A stretch of 64,000 nt of DNA, taken from assembly GCF_001187555.1 (NCBI RefSeq), contig NZ_LFIJ01000002.1, positions 1,240,545-1,304,544 on the forward strand. The letters are read 5' to 3'. This DNA is from Gilvimarinus polysaccharolyticus (lineage in GTDB: Bacteria; Pseudomonadota; Gammaproteobacteria; Pseudomonadales; Cellvibrionaceae). Below the pieces are notes generated by a model. It made no database searches. It had not been told where the DNA came from and saw only the letters and a list, made by a program, of their open reading frames with translations. The position numbers were made by a program, and so were the translations under genes. Shown piece by piece: positions 19,631 through 30,396 of the stretch; the stretch's first letter is position 1; every line of letters begins with the position of its first letter.

Positions 19631-20566
19631 ATGAAAGCTGAAAATAGTCCGTTAAGTACACAGTTTGGGCGAGTCGGTGTTTTGTTCGGCGGTCGTTCAG
19701 CCGAGCGTGATATATCACTGCAAAGTGGTGCGGCGGTGGTCTCGGCATTGGCCGCGCTGGGTATCGATCATGTGGCAATTGATATTGGTAATCACAGCAT
19801 TGATCACCTTCAAAAGGCCGGTATTGATCGAGCGTTTATCGCGTTGCATGGCCCAGGTGGTGAAGACGGTCGAATTCAAGCGGTGTTGGAGTATTTAGAG
19901 ATTCCATATACCGGTAGTGATGTTCAGGCATCGGCTATTGGCATGGACAAGCTGCGCACTAAACAGCTATGGCGTGGTATTGGTGTTAATACTCCAGATT
20001 TTACGCTGCTCAATGAGCATTGTGATTGGGCTCAGGTTTTAGCGTCACTGGGCGGCGAGGTTATGGTTAAGCCTGCGCATGAAGGGTCGAGCATTGGTAT
20101 GGCGCGGGTAAGTTGCGCCGAGACTCTTAAGGCGGCTTATGCCGAAGCGGCTAAGTTTGATGCTGTGGTTATCGCCGAGCGTTTGGTTCGCGGTTCAGAG
20201 TACACCGTGGCAATTTTAGGTGATCGAGCATTGCCTGCGATAAAGCTTGAAACTGAGCATAGTTTTTACGATTACGATGCAAAATATTTGGCTGATGACA
20301 CTCGTTATTTGTGTCCTTGCGAGTTAGATGCAGAAACAGAACTCGAGTTGCAAGCGCAAGCATTGCGGGCGTTTCGCGATATTGGTTGCCGGGGTTGGGG
20401 GCGGGTAGATGTTATGCGCGATACCGCTGGAGTATTTCAGATGCTTGAGGTTAATACAGTACCGGGGATGACTGATCATTCGCTGGTGCCTATGGCGGCT
20501 AAAGCGGCAGGTATTGAGTTTTCTGAATTGATTTTGGCAATTTTATCGGAAAGTTTAAATCGGTGA
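19631..20566 (+). CDS. ddlB: D-alanine--D-alanine ligase (DdlB type)
   Basis: ATP-grasp enzyme of 311 residues joining two D-alanines for MurF. Motifs: VLFGGRSAERDISLQSG at the N-terminus, HGPGGEDGRIQ, VKPAHEGSSIGM, RGWGRVDVM, and the closing LEVNTVPGMTDHSLVPMAA with the metal-binding Glu and Asn. DdlB is the paralogue encoded in dcw clusters. ftsQ starts at a GTG that overlaps the stop codon. Confidence 0.96.
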   Translation: MKAENSPLSTQFGRVGVLFGGRSAERDISLQSGAAVVSALAALGIDHVAIDIGNHSIDHLQKAGIDRAFIALHGPGGEDGRIQAVLEYLEIPYTGSDVQASAIGMDKLRTKQLWRGIGVNTPDFTLLNEHCDWAQVLASLGGEVMVKPAHEGSSIGMARVSCAETLKAAYAEAAKFDAVVIAERLVRGSEYTVAILGDRALPAIKLETEHSFYDYDAKYLADDTRYLCPCELDAETELELQAQALRAFRDIGCRGWGRVDVMRDTAGVFQMLEVNTVPGMTDHSLVPMAAKAAGIEFSELILAILSESLNR

Positions 20567-21381
20567 GCCAGCGCGCGGTTCGGGCTAAAGGTTATCGCCA
20601 GGCGACACCGCGAGGTGCGAGTCGTTCATCGAGCGCGGCTGTTGTGGCGCGCCTGCTAAAGCTTATGTCGCGGGTCGCGTTGGTTGTATTGATAGGCGGC
20701 ATTGGCTTTTCGACTTATTACTATGGTGGTGCCGCGGTTACTCGTGTGTTGCAGCATCCGGTAGATGAGGTTCGAGTCGAAGGGCCGTTTCATTTTGTTA
20801 GCCGCGAAGCCGCAACGGATTTAATCAGCTCGGCGATTGACAATAAGTTTGTCGATTTAGATATTGCCCAGCTGAAACAAAAAATTGAACAGCACAGTTG
20901 GGTTGAACGCGCGGTAATAACCCGCAGTTTACCTAGTGCATTGATCATAACCCTAGAAGAACAGGTGCCAATTGCACGCTGGGGCGATATTGGTTTTTTA
21001 AACCAGCGTGGCGAGGTGGTTTATACCGCAGAAACACAATTTTTAGATGATTTGCCTGAACTCAATGGCCGCGAGCAGCAATCAGCTCGCATCATGCAGC
21101 AGTATCAAGATCTATCAAGATTGCTGCGTTCACGTAATTTAAGTATTGCGCGATTATGGGTCGATGAGTTGAGCACTTGGCGAATTACTCTGGCCCGAGG
21201 CGTCGAGTTGGTGCTAGGGAAAGATGATTTAGTAGAAAAAATACAACGTTTTTTGTTGGTCTACGATGAGCATTTGATCCAACAGTTTGAGGCGGTAGTG
21301 CGGATAGATTTGCGCTATACCAATGGCTTAGCAGTAGCTTGGTCTGATGAATATGAAGTGCTGGTACAAAAAACCAGTTAA
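20563..21381 (+). CDS. ftsQ: Cell division protein FtsQ
   Basis: Bitopic divisome protein of 272 residues. It has a basic cytoplasmic N-terminus with many Arg and Ser residues, one helix (about residues 36-58), and a periplasmic POTRA domain opening VDEVRVEGPFHFVS and an FtsQ beta domain. It joins FtsL/FtsB to the early divisome. A GTG start at 20563 overlaps the ddl stop. Identity rests on topology, POTRA pattern and position between ddl and ftsA. Confidence 0.94.
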   Translation: MSQRAVRAKGYRQATPRGASRSSSAAVVARLLKLMSRVALVVLIGGIGFSTYYYGGAAVTRVLQHPVDEVRVEGPFHFVSREAATDLISSAIDNKFVDLDIAQLKQKIEQHSWVERAVITRSLPSALIITLEEQVPIARWGDIGFLNQRGEVVYTAETQFLDDLPELNGREQQSARIMQQYQDLSRLLRSRNLSIARLWVDELSTWRITLARGVELVLGKDDLVEKIQRFLLVYDEHLIQQFEAVVRIDLRYTNGLAVAWSDEYEVLVQKTS

Positions 21382-21419
21382 CTCACACACTTTTAGTTTT
21401 GGGGAAGAGGTCCATTTAA

Positions 21420-22655
21420 ATGGCGGGCTCAAACGACAACAAAATGATAGTGGGCTTGGATATTGGCACGTCCAAAGTGGTGGCCATTGTTGGCGCCATT
21501 ACGCCCGAAGGAGGACTAGAAATAGTCGGAATTGGCTCGTGTCGCTCTAATGGCCTGAAGAAGGGTGTGGTAGTGAATATTGAGTCTACAGTTCACTCCA
21601 TTCAGCGTGCCATTGAAGAGGCCGAGTTGATGGCAGGTTGCCAGATACACTCAGTTTATGCGGGCATTGCGGGCAGCCATATTCGCAGCTTGAATTCGCA
21701 CGGTATCGTCGCGATTAGAGACCGAGAAGTTTTTGCGCAAGATGTCGAACGAGTTATTGATGCGGCGCAAGCGGTTGCTATTCCTGCCGATCAAAAAATT
21801 CTGCACATATTGCCACAAGAATTTTTAATTGATGATCAAGAAGGTGTTAAAGAGCCGTTAGGGATGTCGGGTGTACGACTTGAAGCCAAGGTGCATCTGG
21901 TTACTTGTGCGGTTAACGCGGCGCAAAACATCGAGAAATGTATTAAGCGTTGTGGCTTGGAAGTAGAGGATGTGATTCTTGAACAGCTAGCCTCGAGCTA
22001 TTCGGTATTAACCGATGATGAGCGAGATTTAGGTGTATGCATCGTGGATATTGGTGGCGGTACCACCGATATAGCTATTTTTACCGAGGGAGCAATTCGT
22101 CATACCGGTGTTATCCCGATTGCGGGTGATCAGGTGACTAATGATATTGCGATGGCGCTGCGCACGCCAACTCAGAAAGCCGAAGAAATAAAAATTAAAT
22201 ACGCTTGTGCATTGGCCAAGCTGACCGGTCCTGATGAGACGATTAAAGTGCCAAGTGTTGGGGATCGAGCGGCGCGTAATTTATCTCGCCAAGCTTTAGC
22301 CGAAGTGGTTGAACCGCGTTATGACGAGCTGTTTACGCTGGTGCAGGCCGAACTGCGCCGCAGTGGATTTGAAGACATGTTGCCAGGTGGCATCGTCTTA
22401 ACCGGTGGCACGGCAAAAATGGAAGGCGTTGTTGAGCTGGCTGAGGAAATATTTCATATGCCGGTGCGCCTAGGGGCACCGCAAAATATTGCCGGGCTGT
22501 CGGATATTGTAAACAACCCAATTTATTCAACGGGTGTTGGTCTTTTGCTGTATGCACTAAAGCAACATTTAGGTGATCACCATACGACAGCCGCGGCTGA
22601 CAGCGAACCTAGTTTTTTTACAAAATTGAAAAAAATGTTTCAAGGCGAATTGTAA
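21420..22655 (+). CDS. ftsA: Cell division protein FtsA
   Basis: Actin-like membrane tether for FtsZ, 411 residues. The phosphate-1 loop is GLDIGTSKVVAIVG, the phosphate-2 loop [13 protein letters not shown], and the adenosine loop VLTGGTAKMEGV. The C-terminus ends in an amphipathic segment (FFTKLKKMFQGEL) that should insert into the inner membrane. The start ATG has an AGAGG ribosome site. ftsZ follows after 45 bases. Confidence 0.97.
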   Translation: MAGSNDNKMIVGLDIGTSKVVAIVGAITPEGGLEIVGIGSCRSNGLKKGVVVNIESTVHSIQRAIEEAELMAGCQIHSVYAGIAGSHIRSLNSHGIVAIRDREVFAQDVERVIDAAQAVAIPADQKILHILPQEFLIDDQEGVKEPLGMSGVRLEAKVHLVTCAVNAAQNIEKCIKRCGLEVEDVILEQLASSYSVLTDDERDLGVCIVDIGGGTTDIAIFTEGAIRHTGVIPIAGDQVTNDIAMALRTPTQKAEEIKIKYACALAKLTGPDETIKVPSVGDRAARNLSRQALAEVVEPRYDELFTLVQAELRRSGFEDMLPGGIVLTGGTAKMEGVVELAEEIFHMPVRLGAPQNIAGLSDIVNNPIYSTGVGLLLYALKQHLGDHHTTAAADSEPSFFTKLKKMFQGEL

Positions 22656-22700
22656 TTTTTAGTTTTTAAAATTTAAATTTATGGCAGAGAGGAAATAATT

Positions 22701-23855
22701 ATGTTCGAGCTCGTAGAAAACGCGCCACAAAATGCAGTAATCAAAGTAATCGGTGTTGGCGGCGGCGGCGGTAATGCTGTTAAGCATATGATGGCTAACA
22801 ACGTTGAGGGTGTAGAGTTTGTCTGTGCTAACACGGATGCTCAAGCACTTAAAGATGTCGATGCCCGCGTTGCCCTGCAATTGGGTAGCAGTATGACTAA
22901 AGGTTTGGGGGCCGGTGCTAACCCTGAGATTGGTCGTCATGCCGCAATGGAAGATCGTGAACGTATTGCCGAAATTCTAAAAGGCGCTGACATGGTCTTT
23001 ATTGCCGCTGGTATGGGCGGAGGCACCGGCACCGGTGCTGCGCCTATTGTTGCTGAGGTGGCGCGGGAAATGGATATCTTGACTGTTGCGGTAGTGACAA
23101 AACCATTTCCGTTTGAAGGTCGTAAGCGTATGCAAATCGCCGAAGCCGGAATTAAAGAGCTACAAGAGCGAGTGGACTCGTTAATCACGATTCCTAATGA
23201 AAAGCTGTTGTCGGTGCTGGGCAAGTCGACCAGCCTGCTGGATGCCTTCAAGGCTGCCAATAGTGTGTTGCAAGGTGCAGTGCAAGGTATTGCCGATTTG
23301 ATTATTCGTCCCGGCATGATCAACGTCGACTTTGCCGATGTTAAAACGGTTATGTCTGAAATGGGCATGGCGATGATGGGAACAGCCCACGCTACGGGTG
23401 AGAATCGAGCACGTGAAGCGGCTGAAGCAGCCATACGTAGCCCGCTGCTCGAAGATGTTAATTTGCAGGGAGCACGTGGTATTTTGGTTAATATTACCGC
23501 TGGCATGGATCTATCTTTGGGCGAGTACGGTGAGGTGGGTGAAACCATTGCTGAGTTCTCATCCGATGATGCGACGATCGTGGTGGGTACTGTGATTGAC
23601 CCCGAGCTGAAAGACGAGTTGCGAGTGACTGTTGTAGCGACCGGCCTTGGCGTTGCAGAGCAAGCTGCCAAAGCGCCAACTAAAGTGGTTATCGATAACA
23701 CTCGACGTGCTGATGGTCAGCTAGATTACTCTGCTCTAGACCGTCCAACGGTATTGCGCAAAGCTGGTGGTCAAGCTGCGTCAGCTGCTCCGGCGGTAGA
23801 TAAGGATATGGAATATTTGGACATTCCGGCATTTCTTCGTCGTCAGGCCGATTAG
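22701..23855 (+). CDS. ftsZ: Cell division GTPase FtsZ
   Basis: Tubulin homologue of 384 residues that forms the cytokinetic ring. GTP-binding signature [12 protein letters not shown] near residue 105, [10 protein letters not shown] at the N-terminus, and an NVDFADV T7-loop region carrying the catalytic aspartate. After a short variable linker the protein ends in the conserved tail [11 protein letters not shown], which binds FtsA and ZipA. An AGAGAGGAAA ribosome site lies upstream of ATG 22701. Confidence 0.98.
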   Translation: MFELVENAPQNAVIKVIGVGGGGGNAVKHMMANNVEGVEFVCANTDAQALKDVDARVALQLGSSMTKGLGAGANPEIGRHAAMEDRERIAEILKGADMVFIAAGMGGGTGTGAAPIVAEVAREMDILTVAVVTKPFPFEGRKRMQIAEAGIKELQERVDSLITIPNEKLLSVLGKSTSLLDAFKAANSVLQGAVQGIADLIIRPGMINVDFADVKTVMSEMGMAMMGTAHATGENRAREAAEAAIRSPLLEDVNLQGARGILVNITAGMDLSLGEYGEVGETIAEFSSDDATIVVGTVIDPELKDELRVTVVATGLGVAEQAAKAPTKVVIDNTRRADGQLDYSALDRPTVLRKAGGQAASAAPAVDKDMEYLDIPAFLRRQAD

Positions 23856-23901
23856 TCTATGACCTCAAACAAGCTTAATAGCGAAATTGAGAGTGTGATA
23901 G

Positions 23902-23926
23902 CTGCCGCACCAGATGTGTGCGGCAG
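23902..23926 (+). terminator. Hairpin downstream of ftsZ, possible weak terminator
   Basis: A perfect 9-bp stem, CTGCCGCAC (23902-23910) pairing with GTGCGGCAG (23918-23926), with a 7-base loop. It is followed by only three T residues, so it may attenuate rather than fully stop transcription from the dcw cluster. The rest of the 318-base ftsZ-lpxC gap holds a promoter candidate and no gene. Confidence 0.45.
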
Positions 23927-23958
23927 TTTGGCAATTGCTGGTGGATTCGGCTTTATTT

Positions 23959-23967
23959 TGCTATAAT
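23959..23967 (+). promoter_or_regulatory. Predicted extended -10 promoter for lpxC
   Basis: TGCTATAAT at 23959-23967 is a perfect extended -10 element (TGnTATAAT). No good -35 hexamer stands at 17 bases, which is usual for extended -10 promoters. It would give an lpxC leader of roughly 200 bases. Confidence 0.55.
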
Positions 23968-24173
23968 TTGCCGATTTACGCAGCCATAAAAGATGGGCGA
24001 TGTCGCTGTGCCGTGGTTTTGTTGGGGCCTGGAGTTTAATTATGGGCCAAAACTACCGGTAAAATTCGGGTTATTGTTGTTAATTGTCGCCAATTAACCG
24101 CTATCTGTGCGATTGAATATAACGCCTACACGGGATGTTTGTTTACACCCTCTATATAGAGCCATACCCAACA

Positions 24174-25085
24174 ATGATCAGACAGCGTACCCTAAAAAAT
24201 GCTATTCGTGCCACCGGTGTAGGCCTTCATACCGGTCAAAAAGTTTATCTTACCTTGTTGCCTGCAGAAATAGATCGCGGAATCGTTTTTCGTCGTGTCG
24301 ACCTTGATCCTGTGGTTGAGATTGAAGCCAAAGCCGAAAACGTCGGTGATACTACTCTGTCGACCAGCCTAGTTAAAGGTGATGTTAAAGTCTCGACAGT
24401 CGAGCATTTGTTGTCGGCCATGGCCGGGCTTGGTATTGACAACGCGATTGTCGAAGTTAGTGCCCCTGAAGTGCCAATTATGGACGGCAGTGCCGGTCCA
24501 TTTGTATTTTTAATTCAGTCTGCTGGAATTCAGGAGCAGGCTGCGGCGAAGAAGTTTATCCGAATTAAACGCCCTGTTACGGTGCAAGATGGTGATAAAA
24601 CCGCCAGCTTCATTCCCTTTGACGGATTTAAAGTGTCATTTTCTATTGAATTTGATCACCCTGTGTTTAAGGGGCGAGCATTAGAGACTTCGGTAGATTT
24701 TTCGAGCACCTCATTTGTCAAAGAGGTGAGTCGCGCACGGACCTTTGGCTTTATGCACGAGATCGAATATTTGCGCTCGAAAGGATTGGCCAAAGGCGGT
24801 AGCGTCGATAACGCCATTGTGGTGGACGAATACCGAATTTTGAATGAAGACGGCCTACGCTATGAAGATGAGTTTGTTAAGCATAAGGTTTTGGACGCTA
24901 TTGGCGACCTATATCTTTTAGGTAATAGCTTAATTGGCGAGTTTAAGGCCCATAAGTCGGGACATGCACTTAATAATAAGTCGCTGCGCCAGTTGATTGC
25001 CCAAAAAGATGCTTGGGAGGTCGTCACTTTTGAAGATGAAACGGCGGCCCCGATCTCTTATATGAAGCCGTTGCTGCTAGTCTAG
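24174..25085 (+). CDS. lpxC: UDP-3-O-acyl-N-acetylglucosamine deacetylase LpxC
   Basis: Zinc amidase of 303 residues, the committed step of lipid A synthesis. Motifs: ATGVGLHTG near the N-terminus, [11 protein letters not shown] with a zinc-binding His, SRARTFGF, and [14 protein letters not shown] with the other His and Asp ligands. I choose ATG 24174 because MIRQRTLKN aligns with the E. coli start; the frame stays open to an ATG at 24135. In E. coli LpxC level is set by FtsH proteolysis at the C-terminus; the tail here differs and ends KPLLLV. Confidence 0.96.
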   Translation: MIRQRTLKNAIRATGVGLHTGQKVYLTLLPAEIDRGIVFRRVDLDPVVEIEAKAENVGDTTLSTSLVKGDVKVSTVEHLLSAMAGLGIDNAIVEVSAPEVPIMDGSAGPFVFLIQSAGIQEQAAAKKFIRIKRPVTVQDGDKTASFIPFDGFKVSFSIEFDHPVFKGRALETSVDFSSTSFVKEVSRARTFGFMHEIEYLRSKGLAKGGSVDNAIVVDEYRILNEDGLRYEDEFVKHKVLDAIGDLYLLGNSLIGEFKAHKSGHALNNKSLRQLIAQKDAWEVVTFEDETAAPISYMKPLLLV

Positions 25086-25141
25086 TACTCAATTAATGAT
25101 GCTAGGCGGTTCATCGGTACTGCATCGGTGTTAAAAACCAA

Positions 25142-25173
25142 GGCCCGCAGATTGTACTCTGCGGGCCTTTTTT
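25142..25173 (+). terminator. Strong intrinsic terminator after lpxC
   Basis: Perfect 9-bp GC-rich stem, GGCCCGCAG (25142-25150) with CTGCGGGCC (25159-25167), an 8-base loop and then six T residues. It closes the mra/dcw-lpxC transcription unit. From 25174 to 25359 I see no gene. Confidence 0.93.
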
Positions 25174-25359
25174 ATATAGTTAGCAAAATTTGCAGCGTAA
25201 AAAATTAAATCGTAATATCATGGGTCATTAGATATAGCGATATTTTTAAGTTTTATTGCTTCACGCCTTTGTATGTGGTCGCCTTAGATGTTGTGAGTGC
25301 TTACTAACGCGGAGTTTTTTATATTACGCAAACATTAGGTAGATCATAAACACCTTAAA

Positions 25360-26292
25360 ATGAAAATCATTCTGGTCAGTAAGCGTCACGGTCACGCGCG
25401 CAGCATTACGCTGGGCGGCTGGACGCGTGCGCTATTATCAGTGTGTATTTTGGGTTTACCTGCGGTTGCTGGAGCGTTGGGTTATCACCTGTGGGTGGCG
25501 CAAAACAGCACCGATATGTTTACCGCAGAATCTCGTCGTGCGTGGGATACCGCACTGGCTGAACAGCAGAATCAAGTACTCGAAAGTCGACAGCAGGCTC
25601 GCTCAGATGTTGCAGCACTAACCTTAAAAGTGGCGGAGCTGCAAGCTAGATTGGTTCGCTTAGATGCACTGGGTGAACGTTTAACGAGCATTGCCAAATT
25701 GGATTCTGGGGAGTTTGATTTCAGTCAGCTGCCGGCCTTAGGGGGGCCCGAGGACGCGGAGCTGGGCGAGGCTTATTCGCCGCCAAGCTTTCTTGACGCT
25801 ATCGATGAGCTGTCCCGTCAAATCGCTAACCGCGAGCAGCAGCTTGAAACACTCGATGCCTTGCTGGTTAACCGCCGTTTAAAAGAAGATATTTTTGTCG
25901 CGGGGCGACCGATCGAAAAAGGTTGGATGTCATCGCGTTACGGACGTCGTACAGATCCGTTTACGGGGAAAATAACGTGGCACGGCGGGGGCGATTTTGC
26001 CGGTAAAGAAGGTGCCAATGTTATCGCCGTTGCCGCGGGTGTCGTTACCTGGTCGGCCGATCGTGCGGGCTATGGCCATCTGGTCGAGGTCAATCATGGC
26101 GGTGGTTTTTCTACCCGCTATGCCCACAACAAAACTAACACCGTTAAGGTTGGCGACGTTGTTAAAAAAGGCCAAGTCATTGCCTTGATGGGGTCAACGG
26201 GTCGCTCGACAGGTCCCCACGTACACTTTGAGGTGTACAAAAATGGCCGTTCGGTTGATCCCGCAGCTTATATAAATCGCACGTTGCGATAA
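25360..26292 (+). CDS. M23 (LytM-type) peptidoglycan endopeptidase, membrane-anchored
   Basis: Protein of 310 residues with one N-terminal membrane helix (about residues 24-46), a coiled-coil region (about 60-175) and a C-terminal LytM/M23 domain. The metal-binding residues are all visible: the H and D of HGGGDFAG near residue 208, and HVHFEV near residue 288. It is therefore probably an active DD-endopeptidase or an envelope hydrolase acting in the periplasm, unlike EnvC-type activators that lack the ligands. A similar gene stands between lpxC and secA in Pseudomonas. The specific cross-link cleaved cannot be read from sequence. Confidence 0.92.
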   Translation: MKIILVSKRHGHARSITLGGWTRALLSVCILGLPAVAGALGYHLWVAQNSTDMFTAESRRAWDTALAEQQNQVLESRQQARSDVAALTLKVAELQARLVRLDALGERLTSIAKLDSGEFDFSQLPALGGPEDAELGEAYSPPSFLDAIDELSRQIANREQQLETLDALLVNRRLKEDIFVAGRPIEKGWMSSRYGRRTDPFTGKITWHGGGDFAGKEGANVIAVAAGVVTWSADRAGYGHLVEVNHGGGFSTRYAHNKTNTVKVGDVVKKGQVIALMGSTGRSTGPHVHFEVYKNGRSVDPAAYINRTLR

Positions 26293-26420
26293 CCCTCTCC
26301 CTTTTTTACTCTTTCTCCGTCTGTTTTTGTGCCTGTTTTTTGTGCCAATGCCAGCAGGCGATAGCGCTGTTTACCATTGAGTAGCGGTGTTGATGTTTCT
26401 TGATTTTATGGATTTATTTC

Positions 26421-29141
26421 ATGTTAGCTAAAGTTACCAAGTGGGTCTTAGGCTCCAAAAATGATCGTGTACTAAAGCGTATGCGTAAAACAGTTGTGCG
26501 TATTAATGAGCTCGAGTCGCAGATGCAAGCCTTGTCTGATGTTGATCTTCAGGCAAAAACCGCCGAGCTAAAACAGCGTTTTAGTGCTGGTGAAACAGTC
26601 GATGCATTATTGCCAGAGGCTTTTGCCGCGGTGCGTGAAGCAAGCCATCGGGTGATGGGCATGCGGCACTTTGATGTACAGATGATTGGCGGTATGGCTC
26701 TACACGAAGGTTGTATTGCCGAAATGCGTACGGGTGAAGGTAAAACCCTGATGGCAACACTGCCAAGCTACCTGCGTGCTATTACCGGTGGTGGTGTGCA
26801 TATTGTTACGGTCAACGACTATCTTGCCAGCCGCGATGCCGCATGGATGCAGCCATTGTATGAGTTTATGGGGCTTAGTGTTGGTGTTATTCAATCGGGG
26901 CAAGATACCGAGACAAAGCGAGCTGCTTATGCCGCTGACATTACTTACGGTACTAATAACGAATTTGGTTTTGATTACTTGCGCGACAATATGGCGATGC
27001 GCAAAGACGATAAGGTGCAGCGTGAATTGCACTTCGCGGTGGTTGATGAGGTCGATTCTATTCTGATTGATGAGTCGCGTACGCCGTTAATTATTTCAGG
27101 CCCGACACAGAATAGCGCTGAAATGTATCAGCGTATGAACAAACTGATCGGTAGTTTAATTCGTCAGCAAGAAGAGGACGGCGATGAAGATTACTATGTC
27201 GATGAAAAAACTCGGCAGGTAGAGTTGACAGAAAAAGGCCATCAACATGTCGAGCAGTTATTGATTGATGCGCAAATGTTGTCAGAGTCTGACACCTTGT
27301 ATTCGGCTGCTAACTTGGGGCTGTTGCATCATGTCAACTCGGCGCTGCGAGCTCATGCGCTGTTTCATCGCGATGTTGAATACATTGTGCAAGACAATGA
27401 AGTGGTGTTGATTGATGAGCATACCGGCCGCACCATGGCCGGGCGTCGTTTGTCAGAGGGTTTGCACCAGGCGATTGAAGCAAAAGAGGGCGTGCAAATT
27501 CAGAGTGAAAGCCAGACTTTAGCCTCGACCACCTTTCAGAACTACTTCCGTTTGTATCCGACGCTTTCGGGGATGACGGGTACCGCCGACACCGAAGCGT
27601 TTGAGTTTCGTGATATTTACGACTTGGATGTGGTGGTTATTCCGACTAACCGCCCGACCCAGCGGATTGATAAAAACGATTTAGTGTACTTGTCGATTCC
27701 TGAAAAATTTGACGCTATTGTTCACGACATTGAAGAGTATCGCAAAAAGAATGCCCCTATCTTAGTGGGCACTGCATCTATTGAAACTTCTGAAGAAATG
27801 TCTAAGCGTTTAAAAGCCGCCAGCATTCCGCACCGAGTGTTAAACGCTAAGTTTCACGAAAAAGAAGCCGAAATTATTGCGCAAGCGGGACGTCCAGGCA
27901 CAGTTACCATTGCAACGAATATGGCTGGTCGTGGTACCGATATTGTGTTGGGCGGTAGTTGGGAGGCAGAAATAAACGCGCTTTCTAACCCTAGTGATGC
28001 GCAAATTGAAGCTATTAAAAGTGCCTGGAAGGTTCGCCATCAACAAGTGATTGAGGCCGGTGGTTTACATATTATTGGTACTGAGCGGCACGAATCGCGC
28101 CGTATTGATAACCAGCTGCGTGGACGTGCTGGGCGTCAAGGTGATCCAGGGCTTACCTGCTTTTATTTGTCGCTAGAAGATAACCTGATGCGCATCTTTG
28201 CCTCGGATCGCGTGCGTAATTTAATGCAGGCGCTGGGGATGGAGAAAGGCGAGGCGATTGAACATCGGATGGTGAACAACGCTATCGAAAAAGCCCAGCG
28301 TAAAGTAGAGGGGCGTAACTTTGATATTCGTAAGCAATTGCTAGAGTACGATGATGTGGCCAATGACCAGCGGCAAATTGTTTATCAGCAGCGTAATGAG
28401 TTGTTAGAGGCTGAGGATATCTCCGACACCGTTAATAACATACGTGAAGACGTGGTGAGTGACTTAGTGGCTGCCCATGTGCCGCCGCAGACAATTGAAG
28501 AGCAGTGGGATGTTGCTGGGCTTGAAAAGCAATTAGAAGCCGATTTTGGTTTACGTTTACCGGTGCAGCAGTGGCTTAATGAAGATGATAACTTGCACGC
28601 AGAGAATCTGCGTCTGCGTATTCAGCAGCAGGTGCAGCAGTCGTATCAAGATAAGTGTCAGCGAATTGGCGACGTGATGTACGAGATCGAGCGGCAAGTA
28701 ATGCTACAGGTCTTGGATAATTCTTGGAAAGAGCAGTTGTCCAGCATGGATCATCTGCGTCAAGGTATTAACTTACGTTCGTACGCACAGCGCAACCCCA
28801 AGCAAGAATATAAACGTGAAGCATTTTATTTGTTTCAAGAAATGCTCGAGACGGTAAAGCGCGAGTCGATTACGATGCTGGCACGTGTAGAGCCCGTTAG
28901 CCGCGAGCAAATGGAAGAAATGGAGCGTCGTCGCATAGAGGCTGAGGCCCAGGCGCGACAAAAAATGCAACTGAGCCACGACCAAGCATCGGCGTTAGCG
29001 GCTGAAAGTGGGCAACGTCCGGAGGCCGGTCAAGCCGGTGCCACACCTGTGACCCGTGAAGGTCGTAAAGTGGGTCGTAATGATCCGTGTCCTTGTGGTT
29101 CAGGCAAGAAGTTTAAACAATGTCACGGTAAGCTGACTTAA
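26421..29141 (+). CDS. secA: Protein translocase ATPase SecA
   Basis: Motor ATPase of about 906 residues that drives preproteins through SecYEG. Walker A MRTGEGKT near residue 105; DEVDSILID (Walker B/DEAD-like); the preprotein cross-linking domain; [10 protein letters not shown] in NBD2; and the C-terminal zinc/SecB-binding motif [17 protein letters not shown] 26421 gives MLAKVTKWV and aligns with E. coli SecA; an in-frame ATG at 26400 would add seven residues. There is no secM-like gene in the 128 bases upstream, so SecM-type arrest control is not evident. Confidence 0.98.
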   Translation: MLAKVTKWVLGSKNDRVLKRMRKTVVRINELESQMQALSDVDLQAKTAELKQRFSAGETVDALLPEAFAAVREASHRVMGMRHFDVQMIGGMALHEGCIAEMRTGEGKTLMATLPSYLRAITGGGVHIVTVNDYLASRDAAWMQPLYEFMGLSVGVIQSGQDTETKRAAYAADITYGTNNEFGFDYLRDNMAMRKDDKVQRELHFAVVDEVDSILIDESRTPLIISGPTQNSAEMYQRMNKLIGSLIRQQEEDGDEDYYVDEKTRQVELTEKGHQHVEQLLIDAQMLSESDTLYSAANLGLLHHVNSALRAHALFHRDVEYIVQDNEVVLIDEHTGRTMAGRRLSEGLHQAIEAKEGVQIQSESQTLASTTFQNYFRLYPTLSGMTGTADTEAFEFRDIYDLDVVVIPTNRPTQRIDKNDLVYLSIPEKFDAIVHDIEEYRKKNAPILVGTASIETSEEMSKRLKAASIPHRVLNAKFHEKEAEIIAQAGRPGTVTIATNMAGRGTDIVLGGSWEAEINALSNPSDAQIEAIKSAWKVRHQQVIEAGGLHIIGTERHESRRIDNQLRGRAGRQGDPGLTCFYLSLEDNLMRIFASDRVRNLMQALGMEKGEAIEHRMVNNAIEKAQRKVEGRNFDIRKQLLEYDDVANDQRQIVYQQRNELLEAEDISDTVNNIREDVVSDLVAAHVPPQTIEEQWDVAGLEKQLEADFGLRLPVQQWLNEDDNLHAENLRLRIQQQVQQSYQDKCQRIGDVMYEIERQVMLQVLDNSWKEQLSSMDHLRQGINLRSYAQRNPKQEYKREAFYLFQEMLETVKRESITMLARVEPVSREQMEEMERRRIEAEAQARQKMQLSHDQASALAAESGQRPEAGQAGATPVTREGRKVGRNDPCPCGSGKKFKQCHGKLT

Positions 29142-29156
29142 GAGCGAATTAATAAT

Positions 29157-30377
29157 ATGGCTGTAGGTGATTACCCGTTTCCATCTATGCCGCCAGTGGC
29201 AGGCGTTGCTATTGCCACCGCGGGTGCTGGAATTAAAAAGCCCGGGCGCGATGATGTGTTGTTGTTTGCTCTGGCTCCCGGCAGCACGGTGGCCGGAGTG
29301 TTTACGCAAAATGCATTTTGCGCGGCCCCCGTTAAGGTGTGCCGTGAGCATTTAGCTCAAGCCAATGCGCGATATTTGATCGTCAACTCTGGTAATGCTA
29401 ATGCATGCACCGGCGACTTGGGTTACCAAAATGCGCTAACTGTGTGCGCGAGTGTGGCCCAGCAAGCGGCTGTTGCACGAGCGCAGGTATTACCCTTTTC
29501 CACCGGCGTTATCGGTGAGCCGTTGCCTGTAGAAAAAATTATTGCGGTAATTCCTGAGCTTTGCCAAAACGCTCAAGAAGACGCTTGGGAGCGTGCGGCG
29601 CGCGCCATTATGACCACAGATACTCGCCCTAAGGGCGTGACTCGCCAAGTGCAGATTGATGGTGTGACGGTGACCGTCAACGGTATCGCTAAGGGGGCGG
29701 GAATGATCAACCCCAATATGGCGACGATGTTGGGCTATATTGCGACCGACGCAACGATTACGGCCGATGCTCTGCAACAGTTGGCACGAGAGTCGGCCGA
29801 CCTATCATTTAATCGCATTACGATTGATGGCGACACATCGACCAACGACGCCTGTATGTTGATGGCATCGGGACAGGCGAGCAATACGACTATTGCAGAT
29901 GTTCAATCAAGCGGCTATGCGATATTGCGCAGTGCCGTGGTAGAGGTTGCAACATCATTGGCGCAGGCAATTGTTGCCGATGGCGAAGGCGCGACTAAGT
30001 TCGTCACTATTGACGTAACTGGTGGTGCTGATCGCGACGAGTGCCTAAAGGTTGCTTATGCGGTGGCGCACTCGCCTTTGATTAAAACGGCATTGTTTGC
30101 CAGTGATCCTAACTGGGGGCGTATTGTTGCCGCTATTGGATATGCCGGTGTACAAAACTTAGATGATACCGCTGTTCGGGTACATTTAAATGACGTGCTG
30201 ATTGTTGAACATGGTGGCCGTGCTGCGACTTATACCGAAGCGCAAGGTCAGCAGGTGATGAATGGCGATCGTATTACTATCGCTATCGACTTAGGTCGGG
30301 GCGATAGCCGAGAGACGCTTTGGACCACAGACTTGTCTTACGAGTACGTGCGTATTAACGCCGATTATCGTACCTAA
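29157..30377 (+). CDS. argJ: Bifunctional ornithine acetyltransferase / N-acetylglutamate synthase ArgJ
   Basis: Arginine-biosynthesis enzyme of 406 residues that recycles the acetyl group from N-acetylornithine to glutamate. It self-cleaves before the Thr in KGAGMINPNMATMLGY (near residue 190), producing two chains with that Thr as nucleophile. Other typical segments are VNSGNANACTG and SDPNWGRI. Gene order secA-argJ-mutT resembles Pseudomonas. Whether the synthase activity is retained, in addition to the acetyltransferase, cannot be judged from motifs alone. Confidence 0.96.
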   Translation: MAVGDYPFPSMPPVAGVAIATAGAGIKKPGRDDVLLFALAPGSTVAGVFTQNAFCAAPVKVCREHLAQANARYLIVNSGNANACTGDLGYQNALTVCASVAQQAAVARAQVLPFSTGVIGEPLPVEKIIAVIPELCQNAQEDAWERAARAIMTTDTRPKGVTRQVQIDGVTVTVNGIAKGAGMINPNMATMLGYIATDATITADALQQLARESADLSFNRITIDGDTSTNDACMLMASGQASNTTIADVQSSGYAILRSAVVEVATSLAQAIVADGEGATKFVTIDVTGGADRDECLKVAYAVAHSPLIKTALFASDPNWGRIVAAIGYAGVQNLDDTAVRVHLNDVLIVEHGGRAATYTEAQGQQVMNGDRITIAIDLGRGDSRETLWTTDLSYEYVRINADYRT

Positions 30378-30396
30378 GTTAAGGTAGCTTGAATTT

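Noticed and set aside
22937-23701. 254-residue open frame antisense to ftsZ
   Set aside because: Frame of complementary codons to a strongly conserved gene; Ser/Ala-rich with no domain and no ribosome site.
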